A DNA stretch of 64,000 bases, from positions 744,001 to 808,000 of the forward strand of contig NZ_BLRH01000034.1 of the NCBI RefSeq assembly GCF_025996515.1, in the 5' to 3' direction. The stretch comes from Rhizohabitans arisaemae. GTDB lineage: Bacteria; Actinomycetota; Actinomycetes; Streptosporangiales; Streptosporangiaceae. The translations under genes were made by a program, and so were the position numbers. Each line of letters starts with the position of its first letter. Position 1 is the stretch's first letter. Below the pieces are notes generated by a model. That model did no database searches. It was given only the letters and a program-made list of their open reading frames with translations, and was not told where the DNA came from. Of this stretch, positions 1 to 7,511 are shown piece after piece.

Positions 1-395
1 TCGCCGACGCGCAGCACCGTCACCTCCGGCACCCGGTCGCCGCGCAGGCGCAGCCGTACCCGGGCCAGCAACTCCTCGAACGCGAACGGCTTGGCGATGT
101 AGTCGTCCGCGCCGCCGGACAGCGCGGCGACCGTGTCCGCGACGCTGTCCCGGGCCGTCAGGACGATGACCGAGATCGGGGTCCTCGCCTCCCGGAGCCT
201 GCGCAGCACCGTGAAACCGTCGCAGCGCGGCAGTCCGATGTCGAGGATCAACAGGTCGAACTCGCCGCTGGTCGCATAGTCGTACGCGGCGACGCCGTCT
301 CCCACCACGGTGGTGGTGAAGCCGTTGCCGCGCAACCCCTTCTCCAGGAACGACGTGATGCGCACCTCGTCCTCCGCGATCAAAATGCGGTTCAC
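1..395 (-). CDS. OmpR-type response regulator, partial (receiver domain)
   Basis: The 3' end lies outside the window; about 131 N-terminal residues are visible. The protein begins NRILIAEDE and has the receiver-domain acidic pair E8/D9, phospho-acceptor D52 in LILDIGLP, T80 in VIVLTAR and K102 in IAKPFAF. After phosphorylation by the kinase encoded just upstream it should bind promoter DNA through a C-terminal winged helix that is cut off here. The GTG start is chosen because it overlaps the kinase stop (GTGA), a translational-coupling arrangement. The gene order is small membrane protein, kinase, regulator. Tandem 11-bp-spaced hexamers upstream of the first gene are a plausible autoregulatory site. 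Family assignment as OmpR type is inferred from the receiver sequence and partner kinase. Confidence 0.9.
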   Translation of the reverse strand, partial: MNRILIAEDEVRITSFLEKGLRGNGFTTTVVGDGVAAYDYATSGEFDLLILDIGLPRCDGFTVLRRLREARTPISVIVLTARDSVADTVAALSGGADDYIAKPFAFEELLARVRLRLRGDRVPEVTVLRVG

Positions 396-1777
396 CCATC
401 CTCCTCTTCCAGGTTCACGAGGGGTCCGTCGTGCGGGATGCGGACGACGAACAGCGCCCCTCCCCCGTGGTTCTCCTCGACTCGTACGTCCCCGCCGTGG
501 GCGTGGGCGATCGAGGACACGATGGCCAGCCCCAGCCCGGCGCCCTCACCGGTGCGGCTCCCGGCCCGGACGAACCTGCCGAAGATCCGCTCCCGGTCCT
601 CAGCGGGCACCCCCGGCCCGCAGTCGCGCACCCACAGCTCGACGGCGCCGTCACGTACGGCGGAACCCACGGCGATCGGGTCGCCCGGAACCGTGTGCCG
701 TACGGCGTTCGCCACCAGCTGGATCAGCGCCTGGGTCAGGCGGTGCCGGTCGGCCGGCATCTTGGTGTCGGCCACCTCCTCGACCCGCCAGGTACGCGGC
801 CCGAGCGCCCGGACCTTCGCCAGGACGCTCACCGTCAGGTCGGCGATCTCGACCTCCTCGATCGTCAGGAAGCCCGGCTGCTGCGACTTGGCCAGGGTGA
901 GCAGGTCGTCGACGATCCGGTTCATCCGATCGAGCTCGTCGAGGACCAGTGCGATCGTCTCCGCGTTGTCCGCCGGATCGTCGCCCATGAGCTCCAGATG
1001 ACCGCGGACGACCGTGATGGGGGTACGCAGCTCGTGGCCGGCGTCGTCCACGAAATCACGCTGGACGGCGAAGGCGCGCTCCAGCCGGTCGAGCATGTGG
1101 TTGAACGTCGCGGACAGCGCGGCCACGTCGTCGTGGCCCCGGACCTCGAGTCGCCGACTCAGATCGGAGGAGTCGCCGATCCGGGCGGCCGTCTGTCGCA
1201 CCAGGCGGATCGGCGCCAGCACCTGGCCCGCGACCAGCCACCCCGCCAGGCACGCCAAGGCCAGCGCCACCAGCGCCGTGATGCTGAGCGCGCTCACGGC
1301 GTCGACGACCTCCCCCCTCAGCCGGTCGTAGAACACCGCGACGACCAGCGCGCCGGACTGGGTGTCGCTCCGCACCGGGATGACCGCGTAGTGCACCCGG
1401 CCGGCGGCGCTCGCGGCCCAGCCGTGTATGGGCTTGGCGGCCGTTGCGGCTGCCGTGACCAGCGCCTTGTCGGTGTGCAGGTCCGCCGGCGGCCGGGCGA
1501 ACGTTCGCCGATGGAGCCGGCCGTCGAGGACCGTGAAGAAGGTCTCGTACCCGTCGGGGACGTTGACCGTCAGATATCCGCTGAGAAGCAGGTCGATGTC
1601 GCGTTCGGTACTGGCCGTGACGTAGCTGCGGAGCTTGCTGGCCTCGTTGGTCAGTTCGGCGTTCACCCGATGGTCGAGACGGGAGAGCAGGATCTGCCAG
1701 GTCGCGAAGACCGCCACCCCGAAGGCCAGGGCCACCACCAGCGCCATCCAGCCCATGATGCGGGCTCGCGCGCTCAC
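392..1777 (-). CDS. Sensor histidine kinase (HAMP-HisKA-HATPase)
   Basis: This is a 461-residue membrane sensor kinase. A first transmembrane helix spans about residues 9-30, an extracytoplasmic loop runs to about 160, and a second helix spans about 163-185. A HAMP linker follows, then the dimerisation helix with the phosphorylated histidine H248 in DDAGHELRTP. The ATPase domain carries the N box near N357, the G1 box DCGPG (385-389) and the G2 box GAGLGL (412-417). The architecture resembles MprB/CseC-type actinobacterial kinases. The start is GTG. It should autophosphorylate and pass phosphate to the overlapping response regulator. The stimulus is unknown. The first gene of the operon encodes a small membrane protein with a poly-aspartate tail that could modulate sensing in the envelope. 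Confidence 0.93.
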   Translation of the reverse strand: MSARARIMGWMALVVALAFGVAVFATWQILLSRLDHRVNAELTNEASKLRSYVTASTERDIDLLLSGYLTVNVPDGYETFFTVLDGRLHRRTFARPPADLHTDKALVTAAATAAKPIHGWAASAAGRVHYAVIPVRSDTQSGALVVAVFYDRLRGEVVDAVSALSITALVALALACLAGWLVAGQVLAPIRLVRQTAARIGDSSDLSRRLEVRGHDDVAALSATFNHMLDRLERAFAVQRDFVDDAGHELRTPITVVRGHLELMGDDPADNAETIALVLDELDRMNRIVDDLLTLAKSQQPGFLTIEEVEIADLTVSVLAKVRALGPRTWRVEEVADTKMPADRHRLTQALIQLVANAVRHTVPGDPIAVGSAVRDGAVELWVRDCGPGVPAEDRERIFGRFVRAGSRTGEGAGLGLAIVSSIAHAHGGDVRVEENHGGGALFVVRIPHDGPLVNLEEEDG

Positions 1778-1800
1778 AGGATCAATCCGTCCCCGCCGCG

Positions 1801-2103
1801 TCAGTCGTCGTCATCGTCGTCGTCGCTCACCCGGGGCGGCGGTGGGGGGTTCACCGGCTGGCCTTGATCGCGCCGTGATACCCGGGGGGAAGACGGTTTG
1901 GCGCTCGGCTTCGCCTTGGGTTTCGGCTTGGGGGTGGCCTTGGGCGTGGGAGCCGGAGCGACCGAGGCCGCGGGGTTGGACACCACCAGGGCCGAACCCA
2001 GGTCGGGCGGATCGCTGCTGCCCGCCCAGACCAGCACCACCGTCGTGGCCGAGGCGAGCAGGGTCCCGGCCATGAGCGTGAAGAAGGATACGCGACGGTC
2101 CAT
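1801..2103 (-). CDS. Small membrane protein with Pro/Lys-rich stalk and poly-Asp tail
   Basis: This 100-residue protein of unrecognised family is the first gene of the two-component operon. Residues 5-28 (FFTLMAGTLLASATTVVLVW) form a single membrane helix or uncleaved signal. A Pro/Ala stalk follows, then a strongly basic KPKPKAKPSAKP stretch, a second proline run and a C-terminus of seven consecutive aspartates. The charge switch from lysine-rich stalk to acidic tail is striking. If the tail is outside the cell, as the N-terminal helix suggests, it could bind divalent cations or cationic peptides and act as an accessory to the downstream kinase; that is inference. The ATG start lies 36 bp from a set of regulator-like repeats. 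Only a short gap separates the stop from the kinase GTG. Confidence 0.7.
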   Translation of the reverse strand: MDRRVSFFTLMAGTLLASATTVVLVWAGSSDPPDLGSALVVSNPAASVAPAPTPKATPKPKPKAKPSAKPSSPRVSRRDQGQPVNPPPPPRVSDDDDDDD

Positions 2104-2139
2104 GGCCCCTACGTTACGGGCGGTTGACCGAGACCAGGG

Positions 2140-2164
2140 TGAGAGCGAGATGAGAGGACTCTCA
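2140..2164 (-). promoter_or_regulatory. Tandem hexamer operator upstream of the two-component operon
   Basis: On the minus strand the hexamer CTCTCA occurs twice with an 11-bp period (plus-strand TGAGAG at 2140-2145 and 2151-2156). A third, inverted copy lies at 2159-2164 and forms a 7-bp-arm palindrome with the second. Direct repeats one helical turn apart are typical of OmpR-family regulator binding. The site lies 37-61 bp before the start of the first gene, so autoregulation by the operon's own response regulator is the simplest reading. Confidence 0.5.
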
Positions 2165-2546
2165 TCATGCCGCTCCCCGCACCGGGCCGTATGGCGGCGC
2201 GCACGCCCCGAACATGATCGCCGGCCCTTGACGGCACACGTCTCCCGCAAGATCGTGAGGCCGGGGGTCGTCGGTGTCATCCAGTGAGGAAATCGTGACC
2301 GGTCTCGTTCGCAGGGACCTGCTTGCCTGGCCGGCCCGAGGCGCCTTCGGCGCGGTGGCGGCATCGGCGACCGGGAGCGAATCCTCGCCGAGGTCGAGGT
2401 GGCCGCGGGCGAGCGGATGACGGCGGCCAGGCCGGCGACACCGGCGTGCGCCTGCCACGGCCGTGGTCTCCCGCAGACCTGATCCGGGTAGGTCCGACCC
2501 AGGGCGCAAGCCGGGGCCGGACCCATCGGCCGACAGGGCCTCCGGC
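2165..2546. other. Gap without a recognisable gene
   Basis: About 380 bases between the two-component operon and the decayed toxin. Short open frames exist on both strands, but none shows a family motif, a credible ribosome-binding site or a consistent coding pattern that I can name. It may include promoter DNA of the operon to the left and the eroded 3' flank of the toxin pseudogene to the right. Confidence 0.4.
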
Positions 2547-2785
2547 TTAGCCTGCCCACAGAATGTCGACGACCATTACCCGGTGTTCCGCCTCCGCCAC
2601 TCTGACAGTGGCCATGCCGACCTCACCGAAGAACAAATGCCGGTACTCGGCGCGTGGTGAGGGGCATAGGCGGCGTCCCACGGACGTTCAGGAAAGTCCA
2701 CGATCCGTTCGACCAACTGCGCCTGCACCGCAGCGGGCAACTCGTGAAACTACACCATCGCCCGCTTGCCAAGTGTGATGTTCAT
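2547..2785 (-). pseudogene. Decayed RelE/ParE-like toxin downstream of DUF6247
   Basis: Translating the minus strand from ATG at 2785 gives an 11-residue start, then a TAG stop, then FHELPAAVQAQLVERIVDF and PERPWDAAYAP. After a frameshift the reading continues EYRHLFFGEVGMATVRVAEA and EHRVMVVDILWAG up to a TAA at 2547-2549. Joined together, these pieces read as a complete small RelE-like toxin of about 75 residues. The FFGEVGMATVRV and HRVMVVDILW strands match the central and C-terminal beta strands typical of that fold. One nonsense codon and one frameshift make it inactive. It sits 15 bp downstream of the DUF6247 gene on the same strand, consistent with a former toxin-antitoxin pair in which only the partner remains intact. 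Confidence 0.65.
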
Positions 2786-2800
2786 GGAGCGTGCCCGCTC

Positions 2801-3112
2801 TTACCGGCTTCGGCCGACGGATCGCCGGCCGGGCACCGGCTCATCCGGCGACGTGCCCTCTGTCTCGGCATCGGTCGCGGCGGCCTTGACGACCTCCCGG
2901 TAGCCGTCGCGCAGATAGGCCTGCGATCGGAGATCCCACTGATGAAGAACCTGCTCAAGCAGGTGAAAGCGCCAAGGGTCGACGGCCGGCTGCAGAGCCG
3001 AGCGATACTCGCTGAGGAAGCTCTCCCGTTGGGCGGGATCATGCAGCCTGCTCAGGATCAGCTGTGGCAGCGACTCCCGTTCATCGGACGGCGTGGCCGC
3101 CGCGCTGTGCAT
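2801..3112 (-). CDS. DUF6247 family protein (putative antitoxin partner)
   Basis: About 103 residues: acidic, helical and soluble, with LSRLHDPAQRESFLSEYRSA and VDPWRFHLLEQVLHQWDLRS, which resemble the DUF6247 proteins of actinomycetes. Those I recall sit beside small RelE-like toxins, and here the downstream neighbour is exactly such a toxin in decayed form, so an antitoxin role is inferred. The start at 3112 is preferred over the ATG at 3130. A strong GGAGGTGA ribosome-binding sequence lies about 11 bases before it, and the 3130 ATG overlaps that sequence. An intervening GTG at 3115 is an alternative. The C-terminal tail GRRSVGRSR is basic and low in complexity. DNA binding or toxin binding cannot be told from sequence alone. 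Confidence 0.7.
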   Translation of the reverse strand: MHSAAATPSDERESLPQLILSRLHDPAQRESFLSEYRSALQPAVDPWRFHLLEQVLHQWDLRSQAYLRDGYREVVKAAATDAETEGTSPDEPVPGRRSVGRSR

Positions 3113-3242
3113 CACCAAAATCACCTCCATGTCCTCCTACCCGTGTCCGAGACTGCCGCTGAGGGCGATTTCACGGGCGGCTATCGTGCCACCTGTCTCC
3201 TCACTCCGCCGGCCGGTGGTGCCTGCGGCCGGATGGCCGCGG

Positions 3243-4088
3243 TCAGCCGGTTACGGCGCGGAGGGCGCCCGGGCGGCGGAGGTTGAGGCGGTCCAGGGCC
3301 TCGGAGGTGGTCGCGTCGGCGGGAAGGTAGACGATCAGGCTCTGGCCTTCGGTGTCGAGGGTCTCGTAGGCCAGGCGCAACTCCCCGGCCTCCGGATGGA
3401 TCAGACGCTCGACGCCGGTGCGGCGCGGCGCGACCGGGGCCGCCCCGAGCCGTTCCTTGAACGGTGAACCGGCCGTGACGGTCAGTTCGTCCACGAGGTG
3501 CGAGAGATGCGGGTCGTCCAGATGGGACTCCGCCTTGAGGGCGGCGATCCGGTCGTCGGCGACGTGCTCCCAATCGGGATAGGCGGCTCGGGCCCGGTCG
3601 TCGGCGAACAGGAACCGGATGCGGTTCGGCGGCTCGCCGTCCAGCAGACCGACCGGCCGGGCGAGGCGGTCGTAGGCGCGGGTGTGGGCGACCGTCTCGC
3701 CGATCCGGTTGAGCAGCACCGCCGGGGTCGGCTCCAGCCGGTCCAGCAGCGCCCGCATCGAGGGACGCACCTCGTTCTCCGGCGGCAGCCCAGGGCACAG
3801 GGCGTCGGCGCCGGAGGCCGACTTGGCCAGATTGCGGAGCTGGATCCGTTCGTTCAACGTCAGGTGCAGCGCGTCGGCGAGCGCGGCGAGGACCTGGGGC
3901 GACGGGTTTCGATCCCTGCCCTGCTCCAGCCGGGTCAGATAGTCGACGCTGATCCCGGAGATGGTGGCCAGCTCGGCGCGCCGCAGACCGGGCGTCCGCC
4001 GGCGCGGCCCCGTGGGCAGCCCGACCACGCCCGGTGTGACGGCGTCCCTGCGGCCGCGGAGGAACTTCCCCAACTCGGTGTCGCTCAC
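3243..4088 (-). CDS. XRE-family regulator with MmyB-like ligand-binding domain
   Basis: This 281-residue protein has an N-terminal helix-turn-helix (about residues 5-75, including RRAELATISGISVDYLTRLE) followed by the alpha-helical MmyB-type ligand-binding domain. That domain includes LNRIGETVAHTRAYDRLARP, FLFADDRARAAYPDWEHVA and a C-terminal ELRLAYETLDTEGQSLIVYL. Length and order match the common actinobacterial XRE-MmyB regulators, which usually repress a divergently transcribed oxidoreductase. The start is GTG. The divergent neighbour here is an F420/PPOX protein followed by an aldo-keto reductase, the expected kind of target. A 13-bp palindrome lies between them. The ligand is unknown; fatty-acid-like molecules have been proposed for the domain. 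Confidence 0.9.
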   Translation of the reverse strand: MSDTELGKFLRGRRDAVTPGVVGLPTGPRRRTPGLRRAELATISGISVDYLTRLEQGRDRNPSPQVLAALADALHLTLNERIQLRNLAKSASGADALCPGLPPENEVRPSMRALLDRLEPTPAVLLNRIGETVAHTRAYDRLARPVGLLDGEPPNRIRFLFADDRARAAYPDWEHVADDRIAALKAESHLDDPHLSHLVDELTVTAGSPFKERLGAAPVAPRRTGVERLIHPEAGELRLAYETLDTEGQSLIVYLPADATTSEALDRLNLRRPGALRAVTG

Positions 4089-4125
4089 AGCCCGAGTTTA
4101 CGGTCGGCGGCGCGTTCGGACGGTG

Positions 4126-4138
4126 GCCCTGTCAGGGC
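4126..4138. promoter_or_regulatory. Palindrome between XRE gene and PPOX/AKR operon
   Basis: GCCCTG, a central T, then CAGGGC form a perfect 13-bp palindrome in the 102-bp divergent intergenic region, about 53 bp before the PPOX start. A hexamer TAGCCT follows closely and could serve as a -10 element. The position suits repression of the oxidoreductase operon by the XRE protein. Confidence 0.45.
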
Positions 4139-4190
4139 TAGCCTCATCCCGGTCTTCCTGCCGCCACACCCGGTCGACCAGGCTGTCTCC

Positions 4191-4622
4191 ATGACGTTCA
4201 CCCCCAACGAGATCACCTACCTGACCAGCCAGCCACTCGGGCGTCTGGCCACGGTCGGGCCCAACGGCCGCCCCCACGTCGTGCCCGTCGGCGTCTTCTA
4301 CGACCCGGAGGCCCGCGACATCGTGATCGGCGGGGTCGAGGGCAGCGGCATGGCCACGAGCAAGAAGTTCCGCGACGCCCAACGCCATCCGGAGGTCGCG
4401 CTCATCGTGGACGACCTGGCTTCCGTCGACCCCTGGCTGCCGAGGTACATCGAGGTCCGGGGGTGGGCGAAGACCCACACCTCCGGGGGTGGAGACCTAG
4501 GCGAGCGCATCGGTGCCCACATGCCGTTCGACCCGGCGTACATCCGCATCCATCCGCGGCGCATCGTGACCATGGGGATCGACACCGACTTCTTCGAGGT
4601 GTCCGCGCGGGATGTGGCGTGA
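4191..4622 (+). CDS. PPOX-class F420-dependent oxidoreductase (split-barrel)
   Basis: A 143-residue split beta-barrel protein of the pyridoxamine-phosphate-oxidase superfamily. N-terminal LGRLATVGPNGRPHVVPVGV is the cofactor-binding signature, KKFRDAQRHPEVALIVDD is the phosphate-contact segment, and the C-terminal IHPRRIVTMGID matches the actinobacterial F420-binding subfamily. The family reduces or binds F420-linked substrates in the cytosol; the substrate is not deducible. The ATG at 4191 begins the conserved domain directly. The stop overlaps the next ATG by one base (TGATG), so it is co-translated with the aldo-keto reductase. Divergent XRE regulation is likely. A related PPOX gene lies near 52.5 kb. 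Confidence 0.9.
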   Translation: MTFTPNEITYLTSQPLGRLATVGPNGRPHVVPVGVFYDPEARDIVIGGVEGSGMATSKKFRDAQRHPEVALIVDDLASVDPWLPRYIEVRGWAKTHTSGGGDLGERIGAHMPFDPAYIRIHPRRIVTMGIDTDFFEVSARDVA

Positions 4623-5599
4623 TGCGCTACCGGCTGCTCGGCAGGACCGGCCTGCGGGTCTCGGAGCTGTTCCTCGGCGCGATGACCTTCCAGGGGCCGG
4701 AGGAGGCGGCCGAGATGATCGACCTGTACGCGGACGCGGGCGGCAACGTCATCGACACCGCATCGGCCTACGGGGACAGCGAGGAGGTGCTCGGCGGCCT
4801 GCTGCGGCACCGTCGCGACCGGTTCGTGCTCGCCACGAAGTTCACGCTGAGCAGGGACGCCGACGACCCGAACGCGGGCGGCGGCCACCGGAAGAACCTC
4901 ACCCTCTCGCTGGAGGAGAGCCTGCGGCGGCTGCGTACCGACTACATCGACCTGTTCTGGGTGCACGCGTGGGACCGGCACACGCCCGTCGAGGAGACCA
5001 TGCGGGCGCTGGACGACGCGGTCCGCGCAGGGAAGATCCTCTATACCGGGGCCTCCAACCTGCCGGCCTGGCTCGTCTCCCGGGCCAACGCACTGGCCGA
5101 ATGGCGTGACTGGTCGTCGTTCGCGGGGATCCAGGTGCCCTACAGCCTGCTCACCCGGGACATCGAGCGGGAGCTGCTGCCCATGGCCGAGGCCCACGGG
5201 ATGAGTGTGGCCGTCTACGGGGCGCTGCAGGCCGGGATCCTCTCGGGCAAGTTCACCGACACCCGGGCCGCCCCCACCGGGACCAGAGTGGACCCGGCCT
5301 CCCTCACGCCGCGCGACCGGCGGGCCGCAAACGCCGTCCAGGAGGTCGCCGCGGAGCTCGGAGTGACTCCTTCCCAGGTCGCCATCGCCTGGACCCGGGC
5401 CCGTTCGGCGGCGGTGCACCCGATCGTCGGCGCACGTGACGCCCGGCAACTCCGCGACAACCTGGGGGCCCTCGACGTGGATCTGCCGGCCGACACCGTG
5501 GACCGTCTGAACGCGGTGGCCCAGTTCGACCCGGGCTACCCGGCCGATCTCTTCACCCACCCGCTGTCCGAGATCGAGACCAGGCTCGACGGCCGCTGA
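4622..5599 (+). CDS. Aldo/keto reductase
   Basis: This 325-residue NADPH-dependent TIM-barrel reductase has the family landmarks in order: MRYRLLGRTGLRVSELFLGA, the catalytic DTASAYGDSEE segment (aspartate and tyrosine), the lysine in FVLATKF, the RLRTDYIDLFWVHAWD strand with catalytic histidine, and the GASNLPAWLV and VHPIVGARDARQLRDNLGAL nucleotide-binding parts. It should reduce aldehydes or ketones to alcohols. Translation is coupled to the PPOX gene by a TGATG overlap. The pair probably forms a redox detoxification operon under the divergent XRE regulator. Length and motif set are complete. Confidence 0.93.
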   Translation: MRYRLLGRTGLRVSELFLGAMTFQGPEEAAEMIDLYADAGGNVIDTASAYGDSEEVLGGLLRHRRDRFVLATKFTLSRDADDPNAGGGHRKNLTLSLEESLRRLRTDYIDLFWVHAWDRHTPVEETMRALDDAVRAGKILYTGASNLPAWLVSRANALAEWRDWSSFAGIQVPYSLLTRDIERELLPMAEAHGMSVAVYGALQAGILSGKFTDTRAAPTGTRVDPASLTPRDRRAANAVQEVAAELGVTPSQVAIAWTRARSAAVHPIVGARDARQLRDNLGALDVDLPADTVDRLNAVAQFDPGYPADLFTHPLSEIETRLDGR

Positions 5600-5619
5600 C
5601 CCGCTCACTGCCGCACCGC

Positions 5620-5921
5620 CCACGATGGCCACCCGCAGCAGGTCCGCCAAACCACGGTCGGCGATCGACCGGATGCTCCGGGTCCGCGCGTCGTACAACT
5701 CCTGGCGTCTGCCTATGGTGAACCGGGACGGCGGCCGCGGACCTGAGCCGTTGACGAGGATCCCGCTGCGGTTCAGCCGGTATCGACAGCATGCCGAACA
5801 CAGCACGACCTTCGGAGGTTTCGATGTCGACACCGTGATCGATCACGTGCAGATCGATCTTCCCCTCTCGCAGGTCCGGGGTGAGGCGGGCGACATCGTG
5901 GGGCGGCGGAGGCCGGGGCAA
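5620..5921 (-). pseudogene. Serine recombinase (resolvase/invertase) C-terminal fossil
   Basis: From about 5921 downward the minus strand reads DVARLTPDLREGKIDLHVID, then HGVDIETSEGRAVFGMLSI. This corresponds to the end of the catalytic domain of a serine resolvase, where the invariant form is close to V-D-T-x-T-x-x-G-R-x-x-F-x-M-L. A frameshift follows. The next frame then gives FTIGRRQELYDARTRSIRSI and ADRGL, resembling the C-terminal helix-turn-helix linker of that family. The N-terminal part with the catalytic serine is absent; the TfoX-domain gene begins 10 bp away. It is therefore a truncated, frameshifted relic of a mobile element or invertase, directly downstream of the aldo-keto reductase. 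Confidence 0.65.
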
Positions 5922-5930
5922 GCCTGCCGA

Positions 5931-6287
5931 TCAGCTGGACCGTCGCAGGGAGCCGACGTACCGATGGGCGTCGCGCGCCACCTTTCGCCACAGTATGAGG
6001 GTCGCCGTATCGTTTCCTTGGGCTGGAAACGCGACCCGTTCCCGCATTGTCCGCGTTCCCATGGTCACGTGTTCGGCGGTTCCCGCGTCGACGAGCCGAC
6101 GAGCTCGATCCTGCGGGAGTTTCACGATGAGTTCACCGTTGTGACCGAGGAAGGCGAAGATCTTGCCGCCGGTGCGAAGCCCTGGGCTGCGAAACATCGT
6201 CCCCATGGCGACGTCCGGTGCGTTACCGAAGTCTTCGGCGATCCTATCGAGGAGACTCACGTTTGGCGTGTCTCGACCGTCAATCAT
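5931..6287 (-). CDS. TfoX N-terminal domain protein
   Basis: 118 residues. The segment MGTMFRSPGLRTGGKIFAFL followed by GELIVKLPQDRARRLVDAG and TMRERVAFPA matches the TfoX/Sxy N-terminal domain, a small alpha/beta fold found alone in many actinobacteria with no proven role in competence there. The C-terminal WRKVARDAHRYVGSL helix is also typical of these stand-alone proteins. The ATG overlaps the end of the HxlR gene by 8 bases, so the two are co-transcribed. It may act with the regulator or simply be part of its autoregulated operon. Function is unknown. Confidence 0.75.
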   Translation of the reverse strand: MIDGRDTPNVSLLDRIAEDFGNAPDVAMGTMFRSPGLRTGGKIFAFLGHNGELIVKLPQDRARRLVDAGTAEHVTMGTRTMRERVAFPAQGNDTATLILWRKVARDAHRYVGSLRRSS

Positions 6288-6930
6288 GATTTTGTTCTCC
6301 TTTCGGGAGAATGCGGTCGAATGCCGCCGCTGAGCCGTCGACGACCAGCCCCTTGGTCCGGGCCGTCCGCAGGGGCATCAGTCCGGTGAAGAGCGCGACG
6401 AGCACCTGCGGTGGCGCCGTGACCGTGGCGTCGGGCTGACGCTCGGTCGAGCACGGACGCACATCGACCCGACCATGGTCGGCGATGACGTCGCAGCCGT
6501 CGTACAGGTCGCCGAGGCGCACGACCACGGCCGGCTCGTCCGGTGAGCCGTCCCGGCACAGGTGGCGCAGGGGCAGCGAGAACCAATGCACCCTGAACTC
6601 GTCATCGGCCGACGGGGCGGTCATCAGGGGTGCTCCCCAGCGAGTCAGCTCCCGCACCACGCTGCCAAGGTCCTGGCCGCGGCCGGTGAGACCGATCAGC
6701 GTCGCGGCGACCGGTGGCGGCTCCTCACGCCGAATGATCAGCCCGGCCGACTCCATCTCGCGGAGGCGCTCGGCCAGCAGGTTGCTGGCGATGCCGGGTA
6801 ATCCGCGTCGCAGGTCGGAGAACCGGCAGGGTCCTTGGGTGAGCAGTTCGCGGACGATGAGCAGCGTCCAGCGGTCGCCAACCAGGTCAAGGGCACGGGC
6901 CATCGAACAGTACTGGTTGTACGAGCGCAT
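6280..6930 (-). CDS. HxlR-family regulator with C-terminal extension
   Basis: This 216-residue protein has an N-terminal HxlR winged helix: NQYCSMARALDLVGDRWTLL, IVRELLTQGPCRFSDLRRGL, then PGIASNLLAERLREMESAGL. The cysteine at position 8 is in the place often used for redox or electrophile sensing in this family. The roughly 100-residue C-terminal part (PAVVVRLGDLYDGCDVIAD to LFTGLMPLRTA) resembles the SCP2/SnoaL-like ligand domains attached to long HxlR proteins. It is divergent from an NTF2-fold gene and overlaps the TfoX gene downstream. A 15-bp palindrome just before its ATG is a likely autoregulatory operator. Confidence 0.88.
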   Translation of the reverse strand: MRSYNQYCSMARALDLVGDRWTLLIVRELLTQGPCRFSDLRRGLPGIASNLLAERLREMESAGLIIRREEPPPVAATLIGLTGRGQDLGSVVRELTRWGAPLMTAPSADDEFRVHWFSLPLRHLCRDGSPDEPAVVVRLGDLYDGCDVIADHGRVDVRPCSTERQPDATVTAPPQVLVALFTGLMPLRTARTKGLVVDGSAAAFDRILPKGEQNHD

Positions 6931-6935
6931 GGCCT

Positions 6936-6950
6936 CAGCCTATCAGGCTG
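6936..6950. promoter_or_regulatory. Palindrome before the HxlR gene
   Basis: CAGCCT, ATC, AGGCTG form a perfect 6-bp inverted repeat starting 6 bp upstream of the HxlR start codon, inside the 83-bp divergent spacer shared with the NTF2-fold gene. The position suggests autorepression. The opposite gene's promoter is probably in the AT-rich stretch that follows (about 6955-6990). Confidence 0.4.
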
Positions 6951-7013
6951 GTTGTGATTCTCAACTTCATAGTTTAGTTTCTCTACCAATCATCGGCGAC
7001 CGAGGGAGATCGC

Positions 7014-7394
7014 ATGACTGTCGTCAGCGACAGCGCACCTTCCGTACTCAGGGCCTACTACCAGGTCCTCACCGGCGGAATCGAGAACTACGGAGACGGC
7101 CGGGAGCTCGCGCCCCTGCTGGCCGACGACCTTGCATTCGAAGGCCCCCTCGCCGGGCACGTCACCGGGGCGGCCCCCTTCACCCAGGGCGTCAAAGGGT
7201 TCATCGCCAACGTGGGCAAGATCGAATTGATCCAGGAGGTCAACGGGCCCGGCGGCAGCGCCGTACTCTACGACGCCCACCTGCCCCGGGGTGTCGTCAG
7301 GCTCGCCGAGTTCTTCACCGTGGCCGACGGCAAGATCCAAGCGCTTCGCATCCAGTACGACCCCGCCGACTACATCGCCAAGGGAGGGGGCTGA
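7014..7394 (+). CDS. NTF2-fold / SnoaL-like family protein
   Basis: A 126-residue cone-shaped NTF2-like protein. An N-terminal helix VLRAYYQVLTGG is followed by the first strand pair LLADDLAFEGPLAGHVTGAA, helix VKGFIANV and strands KIELIQEV, SAVLYDAHLP, VVRLAEFFTVADGKIQALRIQYD. Such proteins bind small hydrophobic ligands or act as isomerases or cyclases; no catalytic dyad can be assigned with confidence. It is the divergent partner of the HxlR/TfoX operon and is probably controlled by that regulator. The ATG follows a GGGAG-type ribosome site. Confidence 0.82.
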   Translation: MTVVSDSAPSVLRAYYQVLTGGIENYGDGRELAPLLADDLAFEGPLAGHVTGAAPFTQGVKGFIANVGKIELIQEVNGPGGSAVLYDAHLPRGVVRLAEFFTVADGKIQALRIQYDPADYIAKGGG

Positions 7395-7511
7395 CCGGGA
7401 TCGGCCCCGGCTGGGGCACCGGTCTTGGAGCTCGTACGGCGCCCGGTCCCGGCCGGGTGCCCGGTCGGGGGTGCGGCCAAGGTCTCGGCGCTTGCCCCAC
7501 CCCGGTACGGC

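Noticed and set aside
4298-5833. A 511-codon minus-strand frame over PPOX and aldo-keto reductase
   Set aside because: The sense genes have full family motifs; only the end of the frame (above about 5620) carries real resolvase-like sequence, reported as a pseudogene.
7395-7511. Possible terminator between NTF2-fold and GAP genes
   Set aside because: Only short, weak stems rich in G and C and no U-run, not distinguishable from background in such GC-rich DNA.
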